From Acidimicrobiaceae bacterium (GTDB lineage Bacteria > Actinomycetota > Acidimicrobiia > Acidimicrobiales > Aldehydirespiratoraceae), in assembly GCA_002729125.1 (NCBI GenBank), contig PBTQ01000101.1:1-43495 (forward strand): DNA of 43,495 nucleotides. Reading direction: 5' to 3'. Numbering within the stretch: position 1 is the stretch's first letter; every line of letters begins with the position of its first letter. Of the stretch, positions 9,203 through 18,331 are shown piece by piece. The notes beneath the pieces were generated by a model, which saw nothing but the letters and a program-made list of their open reading frames with translations, was not told the DNA's origin and did no database searches. A program made the position numbers and the translations under genes.

Positions 9203-9970
9203 ATGACCGTCCACACCGAGACCCATGACTCCGTCCTCGTGGTCACCATCGATCGCCCCGAACGTCGGAACGCCGTTGACGGGCCGTTAGCGACCGAACT
9301 ATTCGAGGCGTTCACCGCCTTCGAGGAGGACGTTTCGCTGTCGGTGGCGATCCTCACCGGAGCGAACGGCACTTTCTGTGCGGGCGCTGATCTCAAGGCG
9401 ATCTCGACCGGGAACGGCAACCGGATCGACCGCACCGGTCCCGGACCGATGGGCCCGACCCGCCTGAACCTCTCGAAGCCGGTCATTGCTGCCGTCGAGG
9501 GCTTCGCCGTCGCCGGAGGACTCGAGCTCGCCGTGTGGTGCGATCTGCGAGTTGCCGCCGAGGACGCCACGTTCGGCGTGTACTGCCGGCGGTGGGGCGT
9601 GCCCCTGGTGGACGGCGGCACGATCCGCCTGCCCCGGCTCATCGGTTCGTCGGTCGCCAACGACATGATCCTCACCGGGCGCGCCGTCGAGGGACCCAAA
9701 GCAGCGCACATTGGTCTCGTCAACCGGTTGAGCGCACCGGGTGAGTCGCTCGACGACGCGCTCAGCCTTGCCCACGAACTCGCTGCCTTCCCTCAGCGGT
9801 GTCTGCGCAGCGATCTGCGCTCGACGAAGGACCAATGGTCGCTCTCAATGACGGAGGCGCTGCTGTACGAAACCCTCCTCGGACGTGAGACGGTGGCCTC
9901 GGGCGAGACGCAGGCAGGTGCCGCCCGGTTCGCGACGGGGGCAGGCCGCCACGGCGAACCGGCCGAATAG
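9203..9970 (+). CDS. Enoyl-CoA hydratase/isomerase family protein
   Basis: LVVTIDRPERRNAVDGPLA, GTFCAGADLKAI, VIAAVEGFAVAGGLELA; TACCGT-N6-ATG start. Confidence 0.9.
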   Translation: MTVHTETHDSVLVVTIDRPERRNAVDGPLATELFEAFTAFEEDVSLSVAILTGANGTFCAGADLKAISTGNGNRIDRTGPGPMGPTRLNLSKPVIAAVEGFAVAGGLELAVWCDLRVAAEDATFGVYCRRWGVPLVDGGTIRLPRLIGSSVANDMILTGRAVEGPKAAHIGLVNRLSAPGESLDDALSLAHELAAFPQRCLRSDLRSTKDQWSLSMTEALLYETLLGRETVASGETQAGAARFATGAGRHGEPAE

Positions 9971-10045
9971 GCCGACGATCCGGCATCACCGGGGGCACCG
10001 GGCCGTCGCGGTACGATTTCTGAAGCGGGCGCAGTTGGAGACCAG

Positions 10046-11569
10046 GTGCTCTTTCCCACGTTCACGTTTGCGGTGTTCTTTGCCGTGGTGTTGCCCCTCA
10101 GCTGGGCGCTGCGTGGACGCGCCACGGCGTGGAAGATCCTGATCCTCACCGCCTCTGCGGTGTTTTACGGCTACTGGGACTGGCGTTTCCTCGGCCTTCT
10201 CGCTCTCATGATCCTGGTCAACGAGGTGGCCGCAGTCGCCGTTCACCGTCAGCCCGAGCCGGTGCGCCGCAAGCGACTCACGGGAACGGCTGTCGTCTTC
10301 GATCTCGCCGTGCTCGGCGTGTTCAAGTACTACGGCTTCTTCGTGTCGAGCCTGGAGGATTCCTTCGGGCTCGAGGGACCCGCCCTGGACATTGTCTTGC
10401 CGGTCGGCGTCTCGTTCTTCACCTTCCAGGCGATCAGCTATGTCATCGATATCCATCGCCAGGAGGCAACCCCGGCGCCGCTGCTCGATTTCGCCGTCTA
10501 CCTCTCGTTCTTTCCCCAGCTTGTCGCCGGGCCGATCGTCCGGGCCACGGAGTTCCTTCCTGAGCTCCGGGCGAGCCGGACACCGGACAGAGTCGAAGCA
10601 AGCCGAGCGGCACTATTGATCGCGCAAGGCCTCGTCAAGAAGGTCGTGATAGCGGACTTCATCGGCCAGGCAATCGTCAATGACGCTTTTGGCACGCCGG
10701 GGGAGTACTCGGCGTGGGATGTTCTGTTCGGGATCTATGGCTACGCAATCCAGATCTATGCCGACTTCTCCGGCTACACCGACATGGCGATCGGGCTTGC
10801 CCTGCTGCTCGGCTTCCGGTTCCCGCAGAACTTCGATCGGCCCTATGCCGCCGTGTCGGTCCAGGACTTCTGGCGTCGTTGGCACATGACCCTGTCGCGA
10901 TGGCTTCGTGACTATCTCTACGTGCCGCTCGGCGGAAACCGCAGCGGTCGGGCAGCGACCTATCGCAACCTCGTGATCACGATGGGTCTCGGCGGGCTTT
11001 GGCACGGCGCAGCGTGGGTGTTCGTCGTGTGGGGCCTCTACCAGGGACTCGGTCTCGCCATCGAACGAGCGTTGAGCGAAGCGCGAGGCGAACCCGATGT
11101 CGAGTTCGATGCCACCGATGTCCGCATCCGAGAGCTCGTCCGTCTCCACAGCGGCGCCGAGGTCGACGCGTGGCGAGAAGATCCGACCTCGCCGGTGCCG
11201 TTCTCACCGCTGGCGGTGCGCCACCTTTGGCTCGGCCGGATCGTCACCTTCCATTTCGTCTGTGTCGGTTGGGTCGTGTTCTTCGCCGGAACGGTGACGG
11301 GTGGTGGGATCGACACCGCCCTCGACGTGTTTGCTGCGCTCGGTTCGGGCTGGACCCAGGCCCCCGAGCTCCTCAACCCGCTCGTCGCCGTGGTGATCGT
11401 TCTCACGATCGCCGTCCAGTTCGTCCCGGCCCTGCTCGCCCGCCAGCTCTCCGCCATGTTCTCCACCGTGCCTGCACCCGCAATGGCGATCGGCTTTGCG
11501 CTGTGGATCATGGTGGTCGTCGCGCTCGGACCCGAAGGGGTCTCCGAGTTCATCTACTTCCAGTTCTGA
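10046..11569 (+). CDS. MBOAT family O-acyltransferase (AlgI-like)
   Basis: MLFPTFTFAVFFAVVLPLSW, FFTFQAISYVIDIHR, QDFWRRWHMTLSRWLRDYLYVPLGGNRSG, GLWHGAAWVF. Confidence 0.93.
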   Translation: MLFPTFTFAVFFAVVLPLSWALRGRATAWKILILTASAVFYGYWDWRFLGLLALMILVNEVAAVAVHRQPEPVRRKRLTGTAVVFDLAVLGVFKYYGFFVSSLEDSFGLEGPALDIVLPVGVSFFTFQAISYVIDIHRQEATPAPLLDFAVYLSFFPQLVAGPIVRATEFLPELRASRTPDRVEASRAALLIAQGLVKKVVIADFIGQAIVNDAFGTPGEYSAWDVLFGIYGYAIQIYADFSGYTDMAIGLALLLGFRFPQNFDRPYAAVSVQDFWRRWHMTLSRWLRDYLYVPLGGNRSGRAATYRNLVITMGLGGLWHGAAWVFVVWGLYQGLGLAIERALSEARGEPDVEFDATDVRIRELVRLHSGAEVDAWREDPTSPVPFSPLAVRHLWLGRIVTFHFVCVGWVVFFAGTVTGGGIDTALDVFAALGSGWTQAPELLNPLVAVVIVLTIAVQFVPALLARQLSAMFSTVPAPAMAIGFALWIMVVVALGPEGVSEFIYFQF

Positions 11570-11570
11570 C

Positions 11571-12695
11571 ATGGATACCAACGACCCCCTCGAGCGAGCC
11601 GTCCGCCCCCGGGAACGGGGCGAAATCTGGACCGATGAACAGTTCCGGACAGCTCGCGAACACGACCTGACCGAACGAACCACGCCGGTTTTCCGAGCCG
11701 TGTCGGCCGTGCTCGGGTGCCTGCTTCTCGCGCTGCTGCTGACCTCCGGCAAGGTGGTCGAGATCGCCGAGCGCCAGGAGTTCGGCGACGCTCGTGACCG
11801 GAATCTCGCCGTTGCCGAGGGCATCGATCGGGTCGCCAACTTCTTCTCGTTGAACCGGCCCTTCGACGCACTCTGCGATCTGCGTGATGCCAACAATGGC
11901 CGAAGCGAGACCGTGGCCGTTGTCACGACGACGACCCCGGGCACGACCACTACGACAACGACCACCGCCCCTGCGGCGAACGACTCGTCGTCGGAGGCGA
12001 CCACGACCACGACTGCGGCACCCGCCACGACCACAGTGCCCGAGAGTCGGGTGGTCACGGACGACGCCCCGCTGCGGGTGTACGTGGCCGGTGACAGCCA
12101 GGCGACCTACCTCGGCCAGGCGATCACGAGTGAGCGCGGCGTCCGGTCACTCGAGGCCGAGCTCGACGACCGGATTTCGACCGGCCTCGCCCGGCCCGAC
12201 TACTTCGACTGGCCGGCGCAGTGGACGAAGCAGATGGTCGAACTTGACCCCGAGGTCGTGGTGTTGTTCATCGGCGCCAACGACCATCAGGACATGGTCG
12301 ATGCAGCCGGGCAGCGCCTCATCGAGGGCAGTGAAGCCTGGCTCGATGAATGGCGCGCCCGCATGATCGCTGCGCTCGACATCCTCACAACCGACAATCG
12401 GATCGTCTACTGGGTCACGCAGCCGCCGATGCGCGACGGTGCGCTCGACGCCGGTGTTCGGGTGATCAACGAGCTGGCGGATGAGGTGCTCGCCGACCGC
12501 TCCGAGGTGACGGCAATCGACATCTGGGAACTCTTCGGCGGAGACGGTGCGTACCAGGACCGACTGGCTGGACCCGACGGCAACACGATCACCGCTCGAA
12601 TCAGTGATGGTGTGCATCTGTCGCGACCGGCGGCGTCGTGGGTGGGCGATCTCGTCTTCGCCGAACTTGAGGTCCGCTTCACGTTCGCTCCGTGA
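11571..12695 (+). CDS. SGNH/GDSL-type hydrolase with N-terminal TM and Thr-rich linker (probable partner of the MBOAT acyltransferase)
   Basis: TM VSAVLGCLLLALLLTSG, linker TTTTPGTTTTTTTTAPA..., VYVAGDSQATYLG (GDS), VVLFIGANDHQDMV (GxND), DGVHLSRPAA (DxxH-like); start 1 nt after the MBOAT stop. Confidence 0.78.
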   Translation: MDTNDPLERAVRPRERGEIWTDEQFRTAREHDLTERTTPVFRAVSAVLGCLLLALLLTSGKVVEIAERQEFGDARDRNLAVAEGIDRVANFFSLNRPFDALCDLRDANNGRSETVAVVTTTTPGTTTTTTTTAPAANDSSSEATTTTTAAPATTTVPESRVVTDDAPLRVYVAGDSQATYLGQAITSERGVRSLEAELDDRISTGLARPDYFDWPAQWTKQMVELDPEVVVLFIGANDHQDMVDAAGQRLIEGSEAWLDEWRARMIAALDILTTDNRIVYWVTQPPMRDGALDAGVRVINELADEVLADRSEVTAIDIWELFGGDGAYQDRLAGPDGNTITARISDGVHLSRPAASWVGDLVFAELEVRFTFAP

Positions 12696-12704
12696 TGCCG
12701 GCGC

Positions 12705-13250
12705 TCAGTTGACCCAGGGCTCGGAGGGGTAGTTCGCCAGCAGCCTTATGTCACTGCGCTGACGCCCCACGACGGTCCACCACAGCTCGGCCGGTTCGGG
12801 GTGGAGGAGATCGCTCTCTGCTGCGTCGAGCACGATCCACGCGTCGTCGACCAGCTCGGCATCGAGTTGTCCAGGAGCCCACGACGCATAGCCGGCGAAA
12901 AGTCGGACGCCCTGGAGTGCGATCAGCTCAGCGGGATCGTTGTCGAGCTCGACCGTGCCGATCCCCGCCGCAATCGGATTGAACCCGCCGCTGGGGCCGG
13001 CGGATGCGGCGACACCGAGTGCGATCACCGACGAGGGCGAGACCGGGCCTCCGCGAAAGACGACCGACGGCGCTGCTGCATGATCGACCCATCCGTCGAA
13101 CATGTCGGTGACCGGCAACTCGCTCGGACGGGTCAGCACGACGCCAAGCGCCCCTTCATCGCTGTGTTCGAGCATGAACACCACGGTGAACTCGAAGTTC
13201 GGATCGTTGAGCGAGGGGCTGGCGACGAGATGTCGTCCGCGGATGGACAT
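12705..13250 (-). CDS. YqgE/AlgH family protein
   Basis: LVASPSLNDPNFEFTVVFMLEHSDEGALGVVLTRPSE, VFRGGPVS, LFAGYASWAPGQLDAEL. Confidence 0.93.
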   Translation of the reverse strand: MSIRGRHLVASPSLNDPNFEFTVVFMLEHSDEGALGVVLTRPSELPVTDMFDGWVDHAAAPSVVFRGGPVSPSSVIALGVAASAGPSGGFNPIAAGIGTVELDNDPAELIALQGVRLFAGYASWAPGQLDAELVDDAWIVLDAAESDLLHPEPAELWWTVVGRQRSDIRLLANYPSEPWVN

Positions 13251-13282
13251 GTCCCATCTTCGCGTGTGTCACGATCGATGCC

Positions 13283-14086
13283 GTGTTGGCCGCCCCTCCA
13301 CCCGTCGTCCTCGCCATCGCCGCCCACGACCCGCTGGGTGGAGCCGGCCTGGCCGCCGACCTGACGACGTTCGCCGCGTTCGGCATCCACGGCACGGTGG
13401 CGGTCACCGCCGTCACCGCCCAGCACCTGCGAAGCGTCGACCGGGTCGAGCCGATGGACTCCGGCCTCGTGGCCGATCAGATCGACGCGATTGCCGACAC
13501 CTTTCCGATTGCCGGGGTCAAGACCGGTCTGCTCGGATCGGCCGCGATCGTCGAGGTCGTCGCTGATCGGATCGACGCCGGCCTGTTGCCGGCACCGGTC
13601 GTCGACCCGGTGCTCGTCGATGGCCGCGGTCACCGCTTTGTTGGCGAGGAGATCGAGCAGGCCTATCGCGAGCGCCTCCTTCCAGCGGCGGTGGCGATCA
13701 CCCCGAACCTCGGTGAGGCATCGTTGCTCGCCGGGCGCCCGCTGGCGAGCGTCGTCGACGTCGACGGAGTCGCTCACCAACTTGCCGGCCTTGGCGCCTC
13801 CAATGTGGTCGTCACCGGCGGATCCGACCGCAACGCCACAGCGGTCGATGTGCTGGTCCGAGCTGACGGCACGATCGACCACCTCGAGTCGCCCTGGATC
13901 GACACGGTGCATGTTCGCGGGTCTGGGTGCACGTTCGCAGCCGCGACGGCTGCGGCCCTTGCTCGCGGCGAGGATGCGGTCGACGCGATCCGTCAGGCGA
14001 AGGTGTTCGTCACGGATCGGCTGCGGGCCTCGCAGTGGGCCGATCTCGACGGGGCCGGCCCGGTTGCCCACTGGATCTCCGGGTGA
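13283..14086 (+). CDS. thiD: Hydroxymethylpyrimidine/phosphomethylpyrimidine kinase
   Basis: VVLAIAAHDPLGGAGLAADLTTFAAFGIHGTVAVTAVTAQ, VVDPVLVDGRG, ITPNLGEASLLAG, GSGCTFAAATAA. Confidence 0.9.
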   Translation: MLAAPPPVVLAIAAHDPLGGAGLAADLTTFAAFGIHGTVAVTAVTAQHLRSVDRVEPMDSGLVADQIDAIADTFPIAGVKTGLLGSAAIVEVVADRIDAGLLPAPVVDPVLVDGRGHRFVGEEIEQAYRERLLPAAVAITPNLGEASLLAGRPLASVVDVDGVAHQLAGLGASNVVVTGGSDRNATAVDVLVRADGTIDHLESPWIDTVHVRGSGCTFAAATAAALARGEDAVDAIRQAKVFVTDRLRASQWADLDGAGPVAHWISG

Positions 14087-14120
14087 GTGGTCCGGTGCTC
14101 GACGAGTCGGTGGGCGTGCC

Positions 14121-14456
14121 TCAGTCGACGTGCTCCCATTCCTCACCGTAGTGAAAGCAGAGTTCCGTGTCGGGCTCGATGTCTACCAGCGCGAAGAGCT
14201 CGGGTCCATCGAACTCCACATTGGGTGACGAGCTGTGGTTAAGCCAGCGCAGCTCGTTGTCTCCGTCGATGCCACGGTACGCGCCATCGACGCCTTCCAC
14301 CCAAAGAACGTGGGTGCCGTCCTCGTCGCTCGGGCTGCCGGTGTACTCGCCGATGCGCTCGCCGGCGCTGATCGGGCGGGTCGCGAACGCACCGTTGCCG
14401 TGGATGGGGGAGGGGCGCTCCTCGACCGGAATGCCATCCTGCATGTCGGGGCTCAC
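14121..14456 (-). CDS. Minimal SET-domain protein (~111 aa)
   Basis: PIHGNGAFATRPISAGERIGEY, LRWLNHSSSPNVEF (NHSxxPN), DIEPDTELCFHYGEEW; GTGA overlap with the upstream gene. Confidence 0.78.
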   Translation of the reverse strand: MSPDMQDGIPVEERPSPIHGNGAFATRPISAGERIGEYTGSPSDEDGTHVLWVEGVDGAYRGIDGDNELRWLNHSSSPNVEFDGPELFALVDIEPDTELCFHYGEEWEHVD

Positions 14457-14803
14457 TGTTGGTCCGGACGGAGTTCGTGGAGGGTCGCTGGCTCGTCCGG
14501 ATCGACCCGGGTGCGGCCGTCGGTGATCAGCGATCGGGTGATGGCCTGACCGGCGAGTTCTTCGAAGTCGGCGCGGGCCGGGTCTCGAAGGAAGCCGTCG
14601 ATGGTGGTTGCGTCCGGGAAGGCGAGGACGAGCACCGTGTCGGGCTCTCCGGGGCCACCCTCGACGCTGTCGATGCGACGAGCCACCTCGCCTCGGTGAC
14701 GGGGGAGGAGCAAGGTGAGGCGCTCGAGGTACTCGGCGAAGCGTTCGGTGGCCCCGGTGCTCCAGAGGCGCACGGTCAACTCGATCCGGGAATCCGCACC
14801 CAT
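14453..14803 (-). CDS. Conserved small protein, possible dimeric alpha/beta-barrel (EthD/DUF1330-like)
   Basis: 116 aa ORF with TAGCGT-N7-ATG start; VLVLAFPDATTIDGFLRDPARADFEELAGQA. Confidence 0.55.
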   Translation of the reverse strand: MGADSRIELTVRLWSTGATERFAEYLERLTLLLPRHRGEVARRIDSVEGGPGEPDTVLVLAFPDATTIDGFLRDPARADFEELAGQAITRSLITDGRTRVDPDEPATLHELRPDQQ

Positions 14804-14836
14804 CGGCCGAACGCTATCGCCTTCGTCCGTGCCGGA

Positions 14837-16045
14837 TCATCGCTGAGACCGGATCGTGACGGCCTTCAGGTACGAACCCTCGGGGAACCCGACCGGATGG
14901 TCGAGGTCGTGGCCACTCACGTCGAGGACGTCGACGGGATGTCCCGCCCGCTCGGCTGCCCCCAACACCGTCTGCGTGAGCATCTCGGTGTCGATCCGCG
15001 AGCTGCACGACGCCTGCATGAGGGTCGCGCCAGGACGGAGCAGATCGAGTGCGAGGTGCGTGAGGCGGGTGTAGGCCCGCAGTGCACCCGGCACGGCGTC
15101 AGCGCGACTTGCGAACGAGGGTGGATCGACGACGATTGCGTCGAAGAGGCGGCCGTCGTCGGCGAGCTGTTCCATGATCTCGAACGCATCGCCGGTCATG
15201 GTCTGGTGGTCGACATCGACGGCGTTGGCGGCGAGGTGCCGGCGGGCGGATTCGGTGGCGTGGGGCGACAGGTCGGTCGAGAGCACGGAGTGGGCGCCAG
15301 CGGCGGCGGCGTGGACCGAGAAGCCGCCGTGGCAGCAGAAGACGTCGAGGACGTCACCCGCGTCGGCTAGACCGCCGAACGACCGTCGGTTGGCTCGCTG
15401 GTCGAGGAAATATCCGGTCTTTTGGCCGTCGACCGGTTCGGCGGTCATCGTGTGGCTGTTTTCGAGGAAGGTGACGCTTCCGTGAGCGTGCTCGCCGAGG
15501 AGGATGTCGCCGTCGGCTCGGCCCGGAGTCGCCGGGACCGAGCGAGCCAGCCGGAGGATCACCCGTTCGGGTCTGAGACGCTCGGCCAGCGCATCGACGA
15601 CGTCGCCGAGGTGCGCAAGCCACGCAGGCGTATAGAGCTTCACGACGAGCGTCGGTCCGTAGCCGTCCACGACGAGACCCGGCACGCGATCGTTCTCACC
15701 GTGCAACCAACGCAGCCCCGTGACCTCGTCATCGTCGAGGAGCTCCCGACGACGCTCTATCGCCTCGCTGATGCGGGTTCGCCACAGATCGGGACCGACC
15801 GAGGTCTGGTGAGTCGCAAGGACTCGGATGCGGATGGGCGAGGTGGGATCCCAGAGTCCTATCGCTGCGAAGTCGCGCTTGTCGTCGAATACGACGGCGA
15901 GGTCGCCCGGGTCGCCATCGTGGGAGATTCGCTCGATCGACTGGTCGAAGATCCACGGGTGCCCGCGGCGGACGTGACGCAGTGCCGAGGGGGCGATCCG
16001 CACCGCAAGATTGCGGCGTCCAGCGGGCGGCGACTCGGTAGGCAC
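14837..16045 (-). CDS. Class I SAM-dependent rRNA methyltransferase, RlmI-like (PUA + MTase)
   Basis: PSALRHVRRGHPWIFDQSIE, GYFLDQRANRRSFGGLADAGDVLDVFCCHGGFSVHAAAAGA, IVVDPPSFA. Confidence 0.92.
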   Translation of the reverse strand: MPTESPPAGRRNLAVRIAPSALRHVRRGHPWIFDQSIERISHDGDPGDLAVVFDDKRDFAAIGLWDPTSPIRIRVLATHQTSVGPDLWRTRISEAIERRRELLDDDEVTGLRWLHGENDRVPGLVVDGYGPTLVVKLYTPAWLAHLGDVVDALAERLRPERVILRLARSVPATPGRADGDILLGEHAHGSVTFLENSHTMTAEPVDGQKTGYFLDQRANRRSFGGLADAGDVLDVFCCHGGFSVHAAAAGAHSVLSTDLSPHATESARRHLAANAVDVDHQTMTGDAFEIMEQLADDGRLFDAIVVDPPSFASRADAVPGALRAYTRLTHLALDLLRPGATLMQASCSSRIDTEMLTQTVLGAAERAGHPVDVLDVSGHDLDHPVGFPEGSYLKAVTIRSQR

Positions 16046-16190
16046 CCTGCGAGGCTACGACGGATCGGTGGCGCAGGCGGCGCTGCGAACGCTGATTGCG
16101 CTGTTCTCCAGCAACTCCGTCCAGATAACTTTACATAACCAAGATTTCCGGCGGTTCGTATCGATACCGGCAAGGGTTAGACAGGGTGCC

Positions 16191-16538
16191 ATGAACACGA
16201 TGCCCGTGCCGACCAGCACCGATATCGCCGCCGCCGTCAGGCGATGCACGCCGTTCCTCCGCCGCCGGCGTGGGCGCGGATGCACTGGGCGCCCGCCGGA
16301 TCGGCGAGCTCCCCTGGTCGATCCTGGCCCAAACGACCGACGCCATCGTTGTCGATGACGCATCAGTCACCACCGCCCGTTGCGACCTGTGGTCGCAGTA
16401 CCAACTCGTCGCGGAGCCTGCAGCGGCCGTGACCCTCGCTGCGCTGCAGACCGGGGCCTACCGGCCCGAGCCGGGTGAGCGGGTCGTGGCCGTGGTTTGC
16501 GGCGGGAACACGATCCCTCCAATCTGTTTGCCAGCTGA
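16191..16538 (+). pseudogene. Remnant of a PLP-dependent threonine/serine dehydratase (N-terminal ~25 codons joined to the C-terminal ~95 codons; frameshifted)
   Basis: Frame 0: MNTMPVPTSTDIAAAVRRCTPFLRR; frame 1 from ~16267: GVGADALGARRIGELPWSIL...LVAEPAAAVTLAALQTGAYRPEPGERVVAVVCGGNT; then shift to DPSNLFAS* (16512-16538). Confidence 0.77.
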
Positions 16539-16591
16539 TCGTTCCCGATTCGGAGTCGGTGCCTGGCTCGTAGGCCGATACCGTTTTCTCC

Positions 16592-17902
16592 GTGGCACGA
16601 CGGCTTGACATCGAACTCACCTCCGACCGCGGCGACGGGCAGTGGACCTGGCGTGCGGCCGGAGCCAAGCAGCCCAAGGGCACGCTCGACGGAAGCCTGC
16701 TGCCGGCCGACACATCGGTTGGCGATGTCGTGAAGGTGGAGGCCGATGCTGACCTCGATGGCCTCACCGTCACCACCGTTTTTGCGCCCAAGGGCGCTCG
16801 CAAGGAGGCCGAGACGCTCGAAGTGCTCGGCAGTGGCCGCGACGAGCCCCTGGTCACGCAGGTTCTTGCGGCGAAGGGTCGCGGTCGAGGCCGTGGCGGC
16901 GACGATCGTGAACGTGGTCGAGGTCGTGGCCGAGGCCGTGACGGCGATAACCGTGGTCGAGGGCGAGGCGGCCGCGACGGGGAACGCCGTGGCGGAGGCG
17001 ACCGACGTAACGAGCGGCCCCACCGCCAGCGCCAGAAGCCGCCGGCCCGGCCCAAGGTCCCGCGCCTGCGTCCCGCTCGCACCCATCGACAAGCGGCCTT
17101 CAAGGCGCTACCGACGAGCCAGCAACTCCTCGCTGAGGAAGTTCTGAAAGGTGGCGTGCCCGGCGTGCGTCAGGCCATCGACCGCATGAACGACAAGGCT
17201 GCTGCCGAGGGCATGCCGAAGATCAAGCGCGAGCCGCTGGTGGCCCTCGCCGAGAGGCTGGCACCGACCCTCAAAGCTGCCGAATGGCGCGACCGGGCCG
17301 AGGCTGCCGTCACCGGCATGGAGACCGTCGACCTTCGCGACATCCGCTCTGTCGTTGTCGCTGCCGATGGAGCCGCCCGTGACGAAGAGACTCGGGCGCT
17401 CGCTGACCAACTGCGAGAGGGTCTCGCCAACCGCGTCGACGTCGAACACAACGCCTGGCGAGACGAACTCGCCCAGACCATCGCCGAGGGTCGTACTGTT
17501 CGCGCTCTACGCCTCAGCAGCCGCCCCCCGAAGGCCGGCGCTCCCCTTCCCGTCGATATGGCCGAACGCCTGGCGACCGCTGCGTCGGAGTCGCTGACCA
17601 GCGAGGTCACCAGCGATCGCTACGCCACCGTGATCGACGCCGTGGCCTTCTCCCCCGTCCGTACCCAGGTGAAGGCCCAGGGAATTCCCGCCAACCCGAG
17701 CGACGAACTCACCAAGGCTGTCACCAAGCTCGCTGGCCGCATCCCGCAGATCGCAGCCATGTTCGGCATCGAAGCGCCGGCGCAGAAGCCGCGTGGCAAA
17801 GGCAAGCGCCCAACCCCGCCGCCTCCCCCGCGGTCGGCTGCACCTGCAACGGCCCCTGAGCCTGTTGAGGCCGCTGCATCGGCTGCCGACGAGGAGGAGT
17901 GA
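16592..17902 (+). CDS. RGG/RG-rich protein of unknown function (N-terminal beta-rich domain, Arg/Gly IDR, helical C-terminal domain)
   Basis: 436 aa ORF with high GC3 and TACCGT-N7-GTG start; KGRGRGRGGDDRERGRGRGRGRDGDNRGRGRGGRDGERRGGGDRR at ~16874-17041. Confidence 0.85.
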   Translation: MARRLDIELTSDRGDGQWTWRAAGAKQPKGTLDGSLLPADTSVGDVVKVEADADLDGLTVTTVFAPKGARKEAETLEVLGSGRDEPLVTQVLAAKGRGRGRGGDDRERGRGRGRGRDGDNRGRGRGGRDGERRGGGDRRNERPHRQRQKPPARPKVPRLRPARTHRQAAFKALPTSQQLLAEEVLKGGVPGVRQAIDRMNDKAAAEGMPKIKREPLVALAERLAPTLKAAEWRDRAEAAVTGMETVDLRDIRSVVVAADGAARDEETRALADQLREGLANRVDVEHNAWRDELAQTIAEGRTVRALRLSSRPPKAGAPLPVDMAERLATAASESLTSEVTSDRYATVIDAVAFSPVRTQVKAQGIPANPSDELTKAVTKLAGRIPQIAAMFGIEAPAQKPRGKGKRPTPPPPPRSAAPATAPEPVEAAASAADEEE

Positions 17903-17932
17903 TCGGACCGCCGATCTCTTGGATCGGTGTCG

Positions 17933-18331
17933 TCAGTCCAGCACCTGGATCGCTCGGAGGAAGTTGAGCAGCCCGTCGACCAATGCAAGCGTTGAGATCT
18001 CGTCGAGGTGAATCCAACGCGCGTCGGCTGCGTCATCGCCCGGTGTCGGTGCCTGGCGTTCGGTCACCGTCGCTGCGAAATCGATGATGACGAAGTGATG
18101 GTCCGGGCCGATGCGCTCGACCCAGTCGAGTGGATGGTCGATCTCGACATCGAGGCCGGTCTCCTCCCGAACCTCCCGGGCTGCCGCATCGGCCATGCGC
18201 TCCCCCGGTTCGACTCGGCCGCCCGGCAACGACCAGCGCCCGACCTCGGGCGGTGTGGCCCGCCGGACCAGTAACACGTGGTCGTGGTGTAGGACCACCG
18301 CACCGACGGCGAGTTCGACCCGTCGGGTCAC
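17933..18331 (-). CDS. Nudix hydrolase
   Basis: GGRVEPGERMADAAAREVREETGLDVE (Nudix box); GTG start overlaps the TGA of the upstream GNAT gene. Confidence 0.88.
   Translation of the reverse strand: MTRRVELAVGAVVLHHDHVLLVRRATPPEVGRWSLPGGRVEPGERMADAAAREVREETGLDVEIDHPLDWVERIGPDHHFVIIDFAATVTERQAPTPGDDAADARWIHLDEISTLALVDGLLNFLRAIQVLD

Noticed and set aside
11930-12050. ACG/ACC repeat tract as a CRISPR or non-coding repeat
   Set aside because: In-frame Thr codons of a coding linker; no direct-repeat/spacer periodicity.
16158-16167. Perfect palindrome GTATCGATAC upstream of the dehydratase remnant
   Set aside because: Only 10 bp, single copy noticed, next to a decayed gene; insufficient to claim an operator.
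16363-17103. Two ~240-aa minus-strand ORFs opposite the RGG gene
   Set aside because: Low-complexity Arg/Ser/Pro or Ala/Thr translations of the complementary RG-coding repeats; no conserved features.
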